Numbered from the stretch's first letter, positions 30,741-39,557 are shown. The stretch: DNA of 64,000 nucleotides from Pseudomonas wayambapalatensis (GCA_014268975.2 CP077096.1:2269501-2333500); one strand, 5' to 3'. The notes: a model not told the origin generated them from the sequence alone. Made by a program: numbers and translations.

Positions 30741-32034
30741 GGCGCCGGTCAAGCTGACGCCGAAGCAGGCGAACATCTACGTGTGGGGCTTCCAACGTAA
30801 TGCGCGCTTCCGGGATGCGGTGTGTGGTCGCCGGTTCGGCAAGACCTTCCTTGGCAAGGCGGAGATGCGCCGTGCAGCAAGGTTGGCTGCCGAGTGGGGC
30901 GTCAGTGTCGAGGACGAGATTTGGTATGCGGCCCCGACGCAGAAGCAGGCCCGCCGAGTGTTCTGGCGCCGACTGAAGCAGGCCATCCCGCGAGAGTGGC
31001 GTGAGTGCAAGCCGAACGAGTCGGACATGCTGATCACCCTCAAGAGCGGTCACCTGATCCGTTGCGTGGGCCTGGAGAACTACGACGACCTGCGCGGCTC
31101 CGGCCTGTTTTTCGTGCTGGTGGACGAATGGGCTGACTGCAAGTGGGCTGCCTGGGAAGAAGTCCTGCGACCGATGCTGTCAACCTGCGAGTACGTTGTA
31201 CCTGGTGTCGGTAAGTGCAAGGGCGGTCATGCGCTGCGCATCGGCACCCCCAAAGGCTTCAACCACTGCTTCGACACTTACCGTGATGGGCAGAAAGACG
31301 GCGAGCCAGACCACAAGAGCTGGCTCTATACCTCGCTGCAGGGCGGCAATGTCCCGGCTGAGGAGCTGGACGCTGCCCGCCGCAAGATGGACCCCCGCAC
31401 GTTCCGGCAAGAGTACGAAGCCAGCTTCGAGAACTATGCCGGGGTCGTTTACTACACCTTCAGCCGCAGCGAGAGCCGCACCAGCGAGCGAATCAAGCCG
31501 GGCGAGACCCTGCACATCGGCATGGACTTCAACGTCATGAAGATGGCTGCTGTGGTCTACGTCGTTCGCGATGGCCTGCCAATGGCCCTGGATGAGTTCC
31601 ACTCGGTGCGCGATACGCCTGAGATGATCGAGAAGATCCAGGCCCGCTTCCCTGGTCACGGCATCGCTGTGTATCCCGACGCCAGCGGCCAGAACACTAG
31701 CAGCAAGAACGCCAGTGAATCCGACCTGTCCCTACTGCGCAGGGCTGGCTTCACGGTGGTAGTGGACAGCCAGAACCCAGGCGTTAAAGACCGGGTGAAC
31801 TCGGTCAACGCCATGCTCATGAACGCCTACGGCGAGCGCCGACTGAAGGTCAACATCGACCAGTGCCCACAACTGACCCTGTGCCTTGAGCGGCAGACCT
31901 ATGACAAGCATGGCGAACCAGACAAAGACCCCAAGAAGGGTCACGACCACATGAATGACGCCGCCGGCTACTTCATCGCCAAGCGATACCCGATCAACGT
32001 GGCCACGGCCACAAGCCAATCCCTGAGAATGTGA
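30715..32034 (+). CDS. terL: Terminase large subunit
   Basis: A 439-aa packaging motor. The ATPase P-loop is GRRFGKT (residues 38-44) and the Walker B is FFVLVDEWAD (about 130-139). The C-terminal nuclease domain begins near GMDFNVMKMA (about 263) with further acids at DASGQNTSS (about 323) and DHMNDAAGYF (about 411). The start at 30715 overlaps the small subunit gene by 26 bases. Confidence 0.93.
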   Translation: MSPLPRTYEAPVKLTPKQANIYVWGFQRNARFRDAVCGRRFGKTFLGKAEMRRAARLAAEWGVSVEDEIWYAAPTQKQARRVFWRRLKQAIPREWRECKPNESDMLITLKSGHLIRCVGLENYDDLRGSGLFFVLVDEWADCKWAAWEEVLRPMLSTCEYVVPGVGKCKGGHALRIGTPKGFNHCFDTYRDGQKDGEPDHKSWLYTSLQGGNVPAEELDAARRKMDPRTFRQEYEASFENYAGVVYYTFSRSESRTSERIKPGETLHIGMDFNVMKMAAVVYVVRDGLPMALDEFHSVRDTPEMIEKIQARFPGHGIAVYPDASGQNTSSKNASESDLSLLRRAGFTVVVDSQNPGVKDRVNSVNAMLMNAYGERRLKVNIDQCPQLTLCLERQTYDKHGEPDKDPKKGHDHMNDAAGYFIAKRYPINVATATSQSLRM

Positions 32035-32036
32035 CC

Positions 32037-33443
32037 ATGAGCGATAACCCGAGCATCACGCTGCCCGCTGTCGACGCGATGCGCGCCTACTGGGCCGTGA
32101 TCTCGCCGCTCATGGGCGGAACCATGGCGATGCGGGCGGCGGGGAAGGTCTTGCTGCCGCAGTATCCAGCCGAAGATGACGAATCCTACCGGGAGCGTCT
32201 GCGCCTATCGACGCTGCTGCCGGCGTATTCCGAGACTGTCGGCAACATGACCTCCCGCGTGTTCGCCGAGCCGCTGCAGGTGGGTGACGATGTGCCAGAG
32301 GCCATTGTCGAGATGACCAAGGACATCGACCACGCAGGCAATGACCTCAACTCCTGGGCGGTCGGGTTCTTCACCGAGGGGCTGAGCCATGGCCTGTGCC
32401 ATGCCTTCGTCGATCACCCGCCAGCGGGTGAGCTGAAGACCCAGGCAGACGAGCAGGCCGCTGGTGTGCGCCCCTATGTGGTGATGGTGAGGCCTGAGCA
32501 GGTGCTGGGCTGGCGCTCCAAGGGCGGCGTGCTGACCATGGTCCGCTACATCGAGGTGGTCGAGGAGGAGGACGGCGAGTTCGGCGCCAAGTGCGTCGAG
32601 CAGATTCGCGTGCTGGAACCGGGCTCCTGGCGAACCTATCGCAGGTCGGCCAAGGCCGTGCGGGGCAAGCAGGCCGCGGCTGGAGGTACCTGGGAACTGC
32701 ACGATGAGGGCACTAATAGCCTGACCGCGATTCCATGGGTCACCTTCTACACTGGCCGCACCGGCTTCATGGCGGCCAAGCCGCCACTGATTGAGCTTGC
32801 TCACCTGAACGTGAAGCACTGGCAGAGCCAGAGCGACCAGGACAACATCCTCCACGTTATCCGCGTGCCGATCCTGGTGCGCATCGGCATCCAGACCCAG
32901 TACGACAACCAGGGGAAGGTGATCCCGCCAGAGTTCAAGGTTGGCACCGGTCAGCTTACCGACCTGCCCAAGGATGGCGACCTCAAGTACGTCGAGCACA
33001 CCGGCCAGGCCGTTGAGTCGGGCCGCACTGCACTGCAGGACCTGATCAACGAGATGCGGATGGCCGGGGCCAAGTTGCTGACCCCGGACAAGACGGCCAC
33101 CAAGACCGCCACTCAGGCGGAGGAGGAGGCGGCGCAGGAGTTGTCCCCGCTCGCGCGCATGGCGCACCACTTCGCCGACTGCCTGGCCCAGCTGCTCCAG
33201 TTCATGGCCGATTATCGCGGCCTGGGCGATGGCGGAATCGTCGAGATGCGCGGCAATTTCGATGTCGACTACATGCCGGAGGTGTCGCTACCGACGCTGG
33301 TGTCCATGGCGAATGCCGGGATGATCAGCAAGGAGACGCTATTCACCGAGATGCAACGCCGTGGCGTGATCAGCGACGAATACGACTGGGAAGAGGAACT
33401 GGCGAAGATTGAGGCCCAGGGCCCGGCCCTCGGTACGCTGTGA
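32037..33443 (+). CDS. Portal protein (DUF4055)
   Basis: A 468-aa protein with the DUF4055 pattern: an N-terminal YWAVISPLMGGTMAMRAAG block, RLRLSTLLPAYSETVGNMTS (about 58-77), a central beta region (VRPEQVLGWRS) and a C-terminal helical stretch before the end. DUF4055 proteins are the portal in siphophages with this head module. Expected as a dodecamer at the capsid vertex. A GTG at 32031 is an alternative start. Confidence 0.82.
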   Translation: MSDNPSITLPAVDAMRAYWAVISPLMGGTMAMRAAGKVLLPQYPAEDDESYRERLRLSTLLPAYSETVGNMTSRVFAEPLQVGDDVPEAIVEMTKDIDHAGNDLNSWAVGFFTEGLSHGLCHAFVDHPPAGELKTQADEQAAGVRPYVVMVRPEQVLGWRSKGGVLTMVRYIEVVEEEDGEFGAKCVEQIRVLEPGSWRTYRRSAKAVRGKQAAAGGTWELHDEGTNSLTAIPWVTFYTGRTGFMAAKPPLIELAHLNVKHWQSQSDQDNILHVIRVPILVRIGIQTQYDNQGKVIPPEFKVGTGQLTDLPKDGDLKYVEHTGQAVESGRTALQDLINEMRMAGAKLLTPDKTATKTATQAEEEAAQELSPLARMAHHFADCLAQLLQFMADYRGLGDGGIVEMRGNFDVDYMPEVSLPTLVSMANAGMISKETLFTEMQRRGVISDEYDWEEELAKIEAQGPALGTL

Positions 33444-34519
33444 TGAAGACGGCCAACGAGAAGCTACTGGACGAGCTAATAGGCCATGAGGTTGACCTGT
33501 CCAGGCTGAGCAACAGCCAGGTTGTGGCGATCATCAGGATCCTGAACAGTTCTGACCCTGAGCTGAGGGCAGCGCTCATTGCTGCCATCGACAGCTTGGA
33601 TGCCGGTGCGTCCGTTGCAGCGATCGATGCCGCTCTGGCGCCCGTGCTGCGGATCAATCAATCGACGTTCTTTAGCCTGCAGCAGGCGCTCACAGGCGTC
33701 ATCGACGGCGTGGCCAGTTACGAGATTGCCTTTCAGGCCGCTGCGCTCACAGCGGCTGTTCCTGAGCTTGTGCAGGCGCGATTCCCGGTTGCCGTGGCAC
33801 AGTTCAGTCAGGTACGCGCCATTGCGCTGGCAAGGCCCTTCCAGGGGCGGTTGCTCAGCGAGTGGATGGCCGGCATTGAGGCTGACCGTGCTGCGTCGAT
33901 CCGCGATGCCGTGCGGTCTGGCGTGCTTGAAGGACGCACGACGCCGGAGATCGTCAGGCAGATCATGGGTACCAAGGCGGAGAAGTACGCTGATGGCATC
34001 CTGCAGAAGTCTCGCCGGGAGGTGGATGCGGTTGTCCGGTCGGCAGTGTCCAGCACAGCAGAGACGGCCAGCGACAAGGCATTCGAGGCCAACAGCGACA
34101 TCATCAGCCATGTTGAGTGGCTGAGCACGCTGGATAACCGGACATCGACGACCTGCCGAATCCGTGACCGCCTGCCGTACACGCTGGGCACGTACCGACC
34201 GATCGGGCACAAGGTGCCGTGGCTCGCCGGCCCTGGCCGAATCCACTTCTGCTGCCGCTCGACCAAACTGCCGATCCTCAAAAGCGCCCTAGCGCTGGGG
34301 ATCAGCGACGCCGCGACCCGGGCAAGCATGGACGGGCAGGTGCCGCAGCAGACCACGTACGCTCAATGGCTTGCACGCCAGCCTGCCGCCCGCCAGGACG
34401 AAATCCTCGGCCCGGAGCGGGGGAAGCTGCTGCGCCAGGACAAGCTGAAGCTGCAGGACTTCTACAACGACAAGGGCAAGTTCCTGACGCTCGATGAGCT
34501 GCGGGATCGGCTGTTGTAG
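33443..34519 (+). CDS. MuF-like head morphogenesis protein
   Basis: A 358-aa protein. The long helical N-terminal part is followed by a MuF-type C-terminal domain: EWLSTLDNRTSTTCRIRDRL (about 231-250), then the WLAGPGRIHFCCRSTKLPIL segment with conserved Cys and His. MuF proteins associate with the portal and enter the capsid. Its start overlaps the portal stop. Its stop is three bases from stem-loop copy C. Confidence 0.85.
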   Translation: MKTANEKLLDELIGHEVDLSRLSNSQVVAIIRILNSSDPELRAALIAAIDSLDAGASVAAIDAALAPVLRINQSTFFSLQQALTGVIDGVASYEIAFQAAALTAAVPELVQARFPVAVAQFSQVRAIALARPFQGRLLSEWMAGIEADRAASIRDAVRSGVLEGRTTPEIVRQIMGTKAEKYADGILQKSRREVDAVVRSAVSSTAETASDKAFEANSDIISHVEWLSTLDNRTSTTCRIRDRLPYTLGTYRPIGHKVPWLAGPGRIHFCCRSTKLPILKSALALGISDAATRASMDGQVPQQTTYAQWLARQPAARQDEILGPERGKLLRQDKLKLQDFYNDKGKFLTLDELRDRLL

Positions 34520-34521
34520 CC

Positions 34522-34558
34522 CGCGCCACAAAACACGCAACTGACATTTCGTGGCGCG
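34522..34558. repeat. Stem-loop family copy C, filling a convergent gap
   Basis: Arms CGCGCCAC (34522-34529) and GTGGCGCG (34551-34558), 37 bp. It occupies the whole gap between the stop of the MuF-like gene (34519) and the stop of the opposing gene (34559), so it could act as a two-way terminator. Confidence 0.8.
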
Positions 34559-35065
34559 CTATTGCTTGAAGCAGTCTTTTCTTCTGGTCTCGAACTTGTC
34601 CATTAAGGAAAAGTACTGTTTGGGCCAGTTAGTCATCGCCGAAGGCGTTAGCGATAGGGCTGTCAGCTTCTGCTCTGTGGTCTCGGCCATAAGGCCTATC
34701 TGCACTGTGACGCCTAAGTGCAAGGTCGGCTCCGCTAGCTCAGCTGGCGCATAGGCGACCAAGCGCATTGCGCTTTCAACTACCGCCTGGCCCAGTTTGT
34801 GAAACTTGGCTTCTTTCTCAGGGGTGGTTCCGGGCGCTTGAGTGGCACTGCCGAACGCGCCTAGAGCGCCTAGTACAGCCTCCGACTTTTCTCGGATGAC
34901 CGCCTCCTGTTTATCGACTCGCAGCATGCAAGTCTCGACAGCGGCCTGGTGCGTGGAAAGCGAGCTGGCGTAATACGTCAGCGCTGCTGCACAAAGGCTG
35001 GCAAAAATCCCGAGTAGGGCAATCGCAATCGTCCAGCGCGTGGCTGTGGAGGGGTTTAAATCCAT
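34559..35065 (-). CDS. 168-aa single-span membrane protein, opposite-strand cargo gene
   Basis: Starts MDLNPSTATRWTIAIALLGI: one membrane helix (about residues 11-32), then a helical soluble region (40-168) with two cysteines near 46 and 165. It interrupts the head gene cluster on the opposite strand, between the MuF-like and scaffold genes, with stem-loop copy C at its 3' end. No family recognised. Position and orientation suggest a lysogenic moron. Confidence 0.65.
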   Translation of the reverse strand: MDLNPSTATRWTIAIALLGIFASLCAAALTYYASSLSTHQAAVETCMLRVDKQEAVIREKSEAVLGALGAFGSATQAPGTTPEKEAKFHKLGQAVVESAMRLVAYAPAELAEPTLHLGVTVQIGLMAETTEQKLTALSLTPSAMTNWPKQYFSLMDKFETRRKDCFKQ

Positions 35066-35238
35066 TTCAAGCTCCAGGCTGCTCCAGTTTTTGAGCCGCG
35101 GATCCTACCTTAGCTAGGAACTTTTCAACCATTAGCCCTTGCCTGTGCCGGGGTTTTTTTATGCCTGCGGTTCGGATGGACGGGGCGCAACTGGGGCCGG
35201 ATGGCTCACCAACAGGCCGGATGGCCCAGAGAGACGAG

Positions 35239-35985
35239 ATGAAACTCAAAACCGTTGAAGTGGATGGCAAGCAGTACGCAGTGATCGAAGATGGAAAGCC
35301 TGTCTACGTCGAGGACGATGGCAAGGAAGTCGCCTTCGATGCAGTAGGCACTCGCAACACCATCACCCGGCTAAATGCCGAAGCCAAGTCGCACCGCGAG
35401 CGCGCCGACGGCTTCGAGAGGACCGCCAAGGCGTTCGAAGGCATCGAGGATGCCGCGGCCGCCAAGAAAGCCCTGGAGATCGTCGCCAACCTCGACGCCA
35501 AGAAGCTGGTGGATGCCGGCGAGATCGAGAAGGTGAAGGGCGAGATCAGCAAGGCCTTCCAAACCCAGCTGGATGAAGCCAACGGCAAGGCGCAGACCTT
35601 CGAGCAGCAGCTGTATGCCGAGAAGATCGGCGGCAGCTTCGCCCGCTCCCAGTTCATCGCCGAGAAGATGGCCGTTCCCGCTGACATGGTGCAGGCCGCC
35701 TTCGGCAGCAACTTCAAGATCGAGGAAGGCAAGGTCGTCGCGTACGACGCCCAGGGCCAGAAGATCTTCAGCCGCGCTCGTCCGGGCGAACTGGCCGACT
35801 TCAACGAAGCACTCGAAACCCTCGTCTCGCAGTACCCCCATCGCGACCACATCCTGAAGAGCTCCGGCGCCAATGGCGGCGGCGCGCCGAACGGCGGTGG
35901 CCAGCATAAAACCACGAAGGGCAACTTCGGTGGCTCCAAGGCAGAGCGCCTGGAAGCTATCAAGGGCCTGACCGCAAGCGAATAA
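35239..35985 (+). CDS. Probable scaffolding protein (DUF6651-like)
   Basis: A 248-aa, highly charged helical protein (RLNAEAKSHRERADGFERTA; KKALEIVANLDAKKLVDAGE) with a Gly-rich segment (GANGGGAPNGGGQHKTTK) and a short basic C-terminal helix. A coiled-coil body with a basic tail directly before the major capsid gene is the usual form of a phage scaffold. The start at 35239 (MKLKTVEVDGKQ) has GAGAGA upstream. The family name is from memory. Confidence 0.7.
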   Translation: MKLKTVEVDGKQYAVIEDGKPVYVEDDGKEVAFDAVGTRNTITRLNAEAKSHRERADGFERTAKAFEGIEDAAAAKKALEIVANLDAKKLVDAGEIEKVKGEISKAFQTQLDEANGKAQTFEQQLYAEKIGGSFARSQFIAEKMAVPADMVQAAFGSNFKIEEGKVVAYDAQGQKIFSRARPGELADFNEALETLVSQYPHRDHILKSSGANGGGAPNGGGQHKTTKGNFGGSKAERLEAIKGLTASE

Positions 35986-35994
35986 GGAGGCCCA

Positions 35995-36963
35995 ATGGCC
36001 CTTTCGAACATGAAGGTGTTCAACGAATACCTCAAGCGCACCACCATCGAGACCCTGGCCCAGGACGTCGAGAAGTTCAACGCATCCTCGGCCGGCGCCA
36101 TCCGCCTGACCACCCAAGGCATCGACGGCGACTTCCTGCAGGAATCGTTCTGGGCAGGGCTGCACGGCGCCCAGCGTCGTGTCGATCGCTACGCCGCCAA
36201 CGGCGCCCAGGCGTCCACCCCACTGGCCCAGAAGCAGTACGACTCGGTGAAGATCGCCGGTGGCTTCGGCCCGATCCTGTGGGAGCCTTCCCAGCTCTCC
36301 TGGATCCAGAAGAACCCGGAAGAAGCGCTGGAGGTGATCAGCCGCAACCTGTCCGAAGCCATCATGGCGGACCAGCTGAACACCGCCATCTCGGCCCTGG
36401 CCGGCGCTATCGGCAACCAGCCGGGAGCCACCAACGACGTTTCGGCGACCGCTGGCGTGACCTACGTCGCGATCAACAACGCCCACGCGCTGTTCGGTGA
36501 CGCGTCCCAGCGCCTGGTGGCCCAGGTCATGACCGGCGCCATGTACCACAAGCTGGTCGGCCAGAATCTCGCCAACGCCGAGCGCCTGTTCCAGTTCTCC
36601 GGCGTGCAGGTGGTCGACATCCTGGGCAAGGCTGTGATCATCACCGACGCCCCGGCGCTGTACGAAGCTGGCACCCCGAACAAGCAGAAGGTGCTCAGCC
36701 TGGCCGATGGCGCTGCGGTGGTAATGGATGGTTCCGACCTGATCACCAACATCGAGACCTCCAACGGCAAGGAGCGTATCGAGACCACCATGCAGGCCGA
36801 CTACACCTTCGGTCTGGGCCTCAAGGGCTACACCTGGGACACCGCCAACGGCGGCAAGTCGCCGACCAACGCCGAGCTGTCCACCGGCACCAACTGGGAC
36901 CTGGTGGCGAACAGCATCAAGGCTTCGGCCGGCGTGCTGACCATCGGTGACGCCACCAAGTAA
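35995..36963 (+). CDS. Major capsid protein
   Basis: A 322-aa protein following the scaffold gene by nine bases. Features are an N-terminal arm (MALSNMKVFNEYLKRTTIET), the E-loop region (FWAGLHGAQRRVDRYAANGA), a central LFGDASQRLVAQVMTGAMYH segment and a beta-rich C-terminus (TTMQADYTFGLGLKGYTWD). The order resembles major capsid proteins of HK97-fold siphophages with DUF4055 portals. Confidence 0.85.
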   Translation: MALSNMKVFNEYLKRTTIETLAQDVEKFNASSAGAIRLTTQGIDGDFLQESFWAGLHGAQRRVDRYAANGAQASTPLAQKQYDSVKIAGGFGPILWEPSQLSWIQKNPEEALEVISRNLSEAIMADQLNTAISALAGAIGNQPGATNDVSATAGVTYVAINNAHALFGDASQRLVAQVMTGAMYHKLVGQNLANAERLFQFSGVQVVDILGKAVIITDAPALYEAGTPNKQKVLSLADGAAVVMDGSDLITNIETSNGKERIETTMQADYTFGLGLKGYTWDTANGGKSPTNAELSTGTNWDLVANSIKASAGVLTIGDATK

Positions 36964-37006
36964 CCTGTACCGCGCCCTCCGGGGCGCCCCCCCCCAGGAG
37001 ATCGCC

Positions 37007-37303
37007 ATGAGCGAGAAAGTGATTTACGAGAAGCACCCGGTCAGCCCTGAGCGTAAAACCGAACTGCGGCAGAAGGGCTACAAGATCATCGATGCACGCT
37101 TCGCGCCTGATGGCTATGAACACCCGGAGCCCCTGAAGGAGGCCAAAGGCTCGAAGACTGGTAAGTCTGCTGCTGAGAAAAAAGCAGCCGAAGAAGCCGA
37201 GCTGAAGACCAAGCTGCAGGCCGCTCTGACTGAAAAGGGTGTTCAGTTCGCAGCTGACGCCAGCGTAGAAGACCTGCAGAAGCTGCTGGGCGAGGCCAAG
37301 TAA
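37007..37303 (+). CDS. Small head-associated protein
   Basis: A 98-aa charged protein (MSEKVIYEKHPVSPERKTEL) with a Lys/Ala/Glu helix and a C-terminal SAP-like or LEM-like helical pair (KGVQFAADASVEDLQKLLGE). It is preceded by a run of nine C residues at about 36987-36995 just upstream of its Shine-Dalgarno sequence, a tract prone to length change. Possibly a head-stabilising or ejection accessory protein. Confidence 0.6.
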   Translation: MSEKVIYEKHPVSPERKTELRQKGYKIIDARFAPDGYEHPEPLKEAKGSKTGKSAAEKKAAEEAELKTKLQAALTEKGVQFAADASVEDLQKLLGEAK

Positions 37304-37674
37304 TGACCATCTACATCACCGTCGAGCAGGTAAACGCCCTGCTTGGGCCGACCTGGGCGCCCGACGACCAGAAGGCCCGGGCGGTGCTGATGGCCAACAC
37401 CTGGCTCACCAATCTCGGCCTGCCTGAGTTCGATCCGGTTCCGGATGACGTGATTCAGGCCGGAACCGAGATCGCCCGGGAGGCTGCGGCAGGGAACATC
37501 TACGGCAGCAAGGAGACCGGCGTGCTCAGCAAGTCGGTGGACGCTGACGGGGTGTCCAGCAGCAAAACCTACTCGGAATCCTCCCGCACCATCAGTGCTG
37601 GCGAGTCGTTCGCCCTTGCGCTGCTGGCGCATTACCTGAAAGGCAGCGGCCAGACCAAGATCGTGAGAGGGTGA
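37303..37674 (+). CDS. Head-tail connector (DnaT-like fold, adaptor)
   Basis: A 123-aa protein starting MTIYITVEQVNALLGPTWAP. The helical pattern (ARAVLMANTWLTNLG; GTEIAREAAAGNIYG) is that of small proteins placed after the capsid in this head module, sometimes labelled DnaT-like. By position it is the adaptor that sits on the portal. It overlaps the previous gene by one base. Confidence 0.7.
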   Translation: MTIYITVEQVNALLGPTWAPDDQKARAVLMANTWLTNLGLPEFDPVPDDVIQAGTEIAREAAAGNIYGSKETGVLSKSVDADGVSSSKTYSESSRTISAGESFALALLAHYLKGSGQTKIVRG

Positions 37675-37675
37675 T

Positions 37676-38062
37676 ATGGGACTTCGCGATGAGCTGCAGG
37701 CCGATTTGGCCCAGGCGTTCAATACGGACCTGGCTGATGCGGTCGTGAACTTCACGGGCGAGTATATGGGGCCTGGCGATTGGGATCCGGTCGATGAGGT
37801 CAGCACGGCGCAGCCATTGACGTATACGGGCCGTGGCGTGCTGTCTCGCTACGAGGACCGGCGGATCGACAACATCAACATCTTGGTCGGCGATCTCCGC
37901 CTGACGGTCCTCGCCAATGAGATAACCGATGTTCCTGATGTTGGCCATAAGGTAACCGCGCCTGATCTGATGGATCGTGCGCAGCAGCTCACCTACGAAG
38001 TCAGGTCCGCCCGGGCTGACCCAGCATCGGCCACATACCGCCTGCAGCTCAGGAGGTCGTGA
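37676..38062 (+). CDS. Head-closure (stopper) protein
   Basis: A 128-aa protein with beta-rich composition (GRGVLSRYEDRRIDNINILV; LRLTVLANEITDVPDVGHKV). It is placed between the adaptor and the tail-completion gene and has the typical length of the SPP1 gp16-like stopper, which closes the filled head. The assignment is by order and secondary-structure pattern. Confidence 0.65.
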   Translation: MGLRDELQADLAQAFNTDLADAVVNFTGEYMGPGDWDPVDEVSTAQPLTYTGRGVLSRYEDRRIDNINILVGDLRLTVLANEITDVPDVGHKVTAPDLMDRAQQLTYEVRSARADPASATYRLQLRRS

Positions 38063-38478
38063 TGGCCGGCTGGTCGCTGTCGCCGACCCTGTTTGCCGAC
38101 CAGATCGAGGAAGATCTGACCGACATGCAGCGACAAATCGTCATTGAGCTGGTGCGCGAGGTGCTGACCAATGCCCCGGTGGACAAGGGCGGGTATATGG
38201 CGAGCAACATCGTCACTATCGGCACGCCGTCCTACGAGATCAGCGAGGCGCTGGACCTGACGGGCGAAGCTACCTTTCAAGCCGCGGTCTCGGCCATCTC
38301 AACGCTCAAGCCGTTCAGCACCGTGTACCTGCAGAACAACCAGCCATATGCCGAGCTACTCGAATTCGGCGGCTACGAGGGTCCAACCGAGAAGGTCACC
38401 TCGGCTGGCTACAGCCGCATGTCGCCCATGGGCGTGTACGGCATCTCATTCATCGCTGTCACCGAGAAGTGGATATGA
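38062..38478 (+). CDS. HK97 gp10-like tail completion protein
   Basis: A 138-aa protein. The block NAPVDKGGYMASNIVTIGTP (about 43-62) and the later QPYAELLEFGGYEG segment are diagnostic of the gp10-like family, which joins head and tail. The start is taken at 38062; a GTG three bases upstream is possible. Confidence 0.78.
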   Translation: MAGWSLSPTLFADQIEEDLTDMQRQIVIELVREVLTNAPVDKGGYMASNIVTIGTPSYEISEALDLTGEATFQAAVSAISTLKPFSTVYLQNNQPYAELLEFGGYEGPTEKVTSAGYSRMSPMGVYGISFIAVTEKWI

Positions 38479-38888
38479 CCGTACCCTTCGAGACCGTCCG
38501 CAAGACGCTCACGGCGCGCATGGCAAGCTTTGGCGGTATTGACCAGGACCGGATCGAGTACGCCAACAGCCCGACACCTGGTGGTGGCTCATTCCAGCCG
38601 CCGGCCGACGGCGTCTGGTGCGCATTCGAGATCCAGTATGCCACCGCTGCGTTCGCCGGCATGGCCGATCAGCCACACTTCAGGCGACCAGGCCAGGCCG
38701 TGATTCAGTGCTTCTGCCGCAAGGGCGCCGGGCTGTCCGCCATCAATACGCTGGCCGACGGCCTCTCTGACCACTTCCAGGCATGGCAGCAGGGCCATAT
38801 CGAGTGCCTGGAGGTATCTCAGCACGTCGTGGGCGCCTTCGAGGACTACTACCAGATCAACGTGAACGTCCGGTTCCGTGCGGGTTAG
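38475..38888 (+). CDS. Tail terminator protein (DUF4128-like)
   Basis: A 137-aa protein starting MTVPFETVRKTLTARMASFG. The C-terminal half (VVGAFEDYYQINVNVRFRA) is a set of strands as in tail terminators of lambda gpU type. It is the last gene before the tail tube gene, apart from one inserted opposite-strand gene whose 3' end overlaps it by 32 bases. Confidence 0.72.
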   Translation: MTVPFETVRKTLTARMASFGGIDQDRIEYANSPTPGGGSFQPPADGVWCAFEIQYATAAFAGMADQPHFRRPGQAVIQCFCRKGAGLSAINTLADGLSDHFQAWQQGHIECLEVSQHVVGAFEDYYQINVNVRFRAG

Positions 38889-39474
38889 GTAGGGTTCCGC
38901 AGTATTGGTGAAGGATAAACCACCGTGCCATAGGCTTTAGTTTTGCTACGGCGTCCTTCTCGTCACGGTATTTTCGTAATGGATCTTTCTTTCCCTCTGG
39001 CCAGTCGGCGAATGCATGAATAATCACGGCGGAAACTGGATTTATGCATTCGATACTTCCATTCTTGCTGTAGTAGTTAATGTCTCCGCCGGACAGATTT
39101 TTGAGTTTCAGGTAAAACTGATGCCGCCAATGTTCTTCATGGCTCTCGCATTCCTGACGGATCAGGGCGCTTGAAATCCTCTTCTTTGCGCTTTTGTATT
39201 CTTCTATGAGACGCGCGGACGTTAGCCAAGCGAGCCTGTCCGCTACTGGAATCTTCCCATCTTGAGAGTTTCCAACCAGAGACGAATATGCCCGTTCAAG
39301 GGTTTCTATCGCGTGCTCTAGTAACCGCTCATTGGATCTCGCGCGAGCCGTTGAAATGATTGTAATTGCAGCAAATAAAGCTGATGCAGATGCTGCAATT
39401 GCAGCTATCGCAGCGATTATCTCAGTCGGGGGCAATGCACCGACCACATCTTTGTAAATTTCCATAATTTCCAT
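38857..39474 (-). CDS. 205-aa membrane protein inserted in the tail operon
   Basis: Starts MEIMEIYKDVVGALPPTEII with AAGGGATC upstream. One Ala-rich membrane helix (about residues 18-45) precedes a soluble, helical domain rich in charged residues. The DNA is clearly more AT-rich than the flanking tail genes, and it runs against them, overlapping the tail terminator gene by 32 bases. The form, a membrane anchor plus a cytoplasmic helical domain, resembles other exclusion-type morons. No family recognised. Confidence 0.65.
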   Translation of the reverse strand: MEIMEIYKDVVGALPPTEIIAAIAAIAASASALFAAITIISTARARSNERLLEHAIETLERAYSSLVGNSQDGKIPVADRLAWLTSARLIEEYKSAKKRISSALIRQECESHEEHWRHQFYLKLKNLSGGDINYYSKNGSIECINPVSAVIIHAFADWPEGKKDPLRKYRDEKDAVAKLKPMARWFILHQYCGTLPNPHGTGRSR

Positions 39475-39557
39475 AGAGATCCCTTTTAGTGATATCGAAT
39501 GTAGGGGCGTAATAATGGGCCTCCTACTATTTTTTTGATAGCTTTTCGGCATCCCCC

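Noticed and set aside
35371..37008. Minus-strand open frame of over 500 codons opposite the scaffold and capsid genes
   Set aside because: The plus-strand genes are well identified and in operon order; the antisense frame is a GC-bias shadow.
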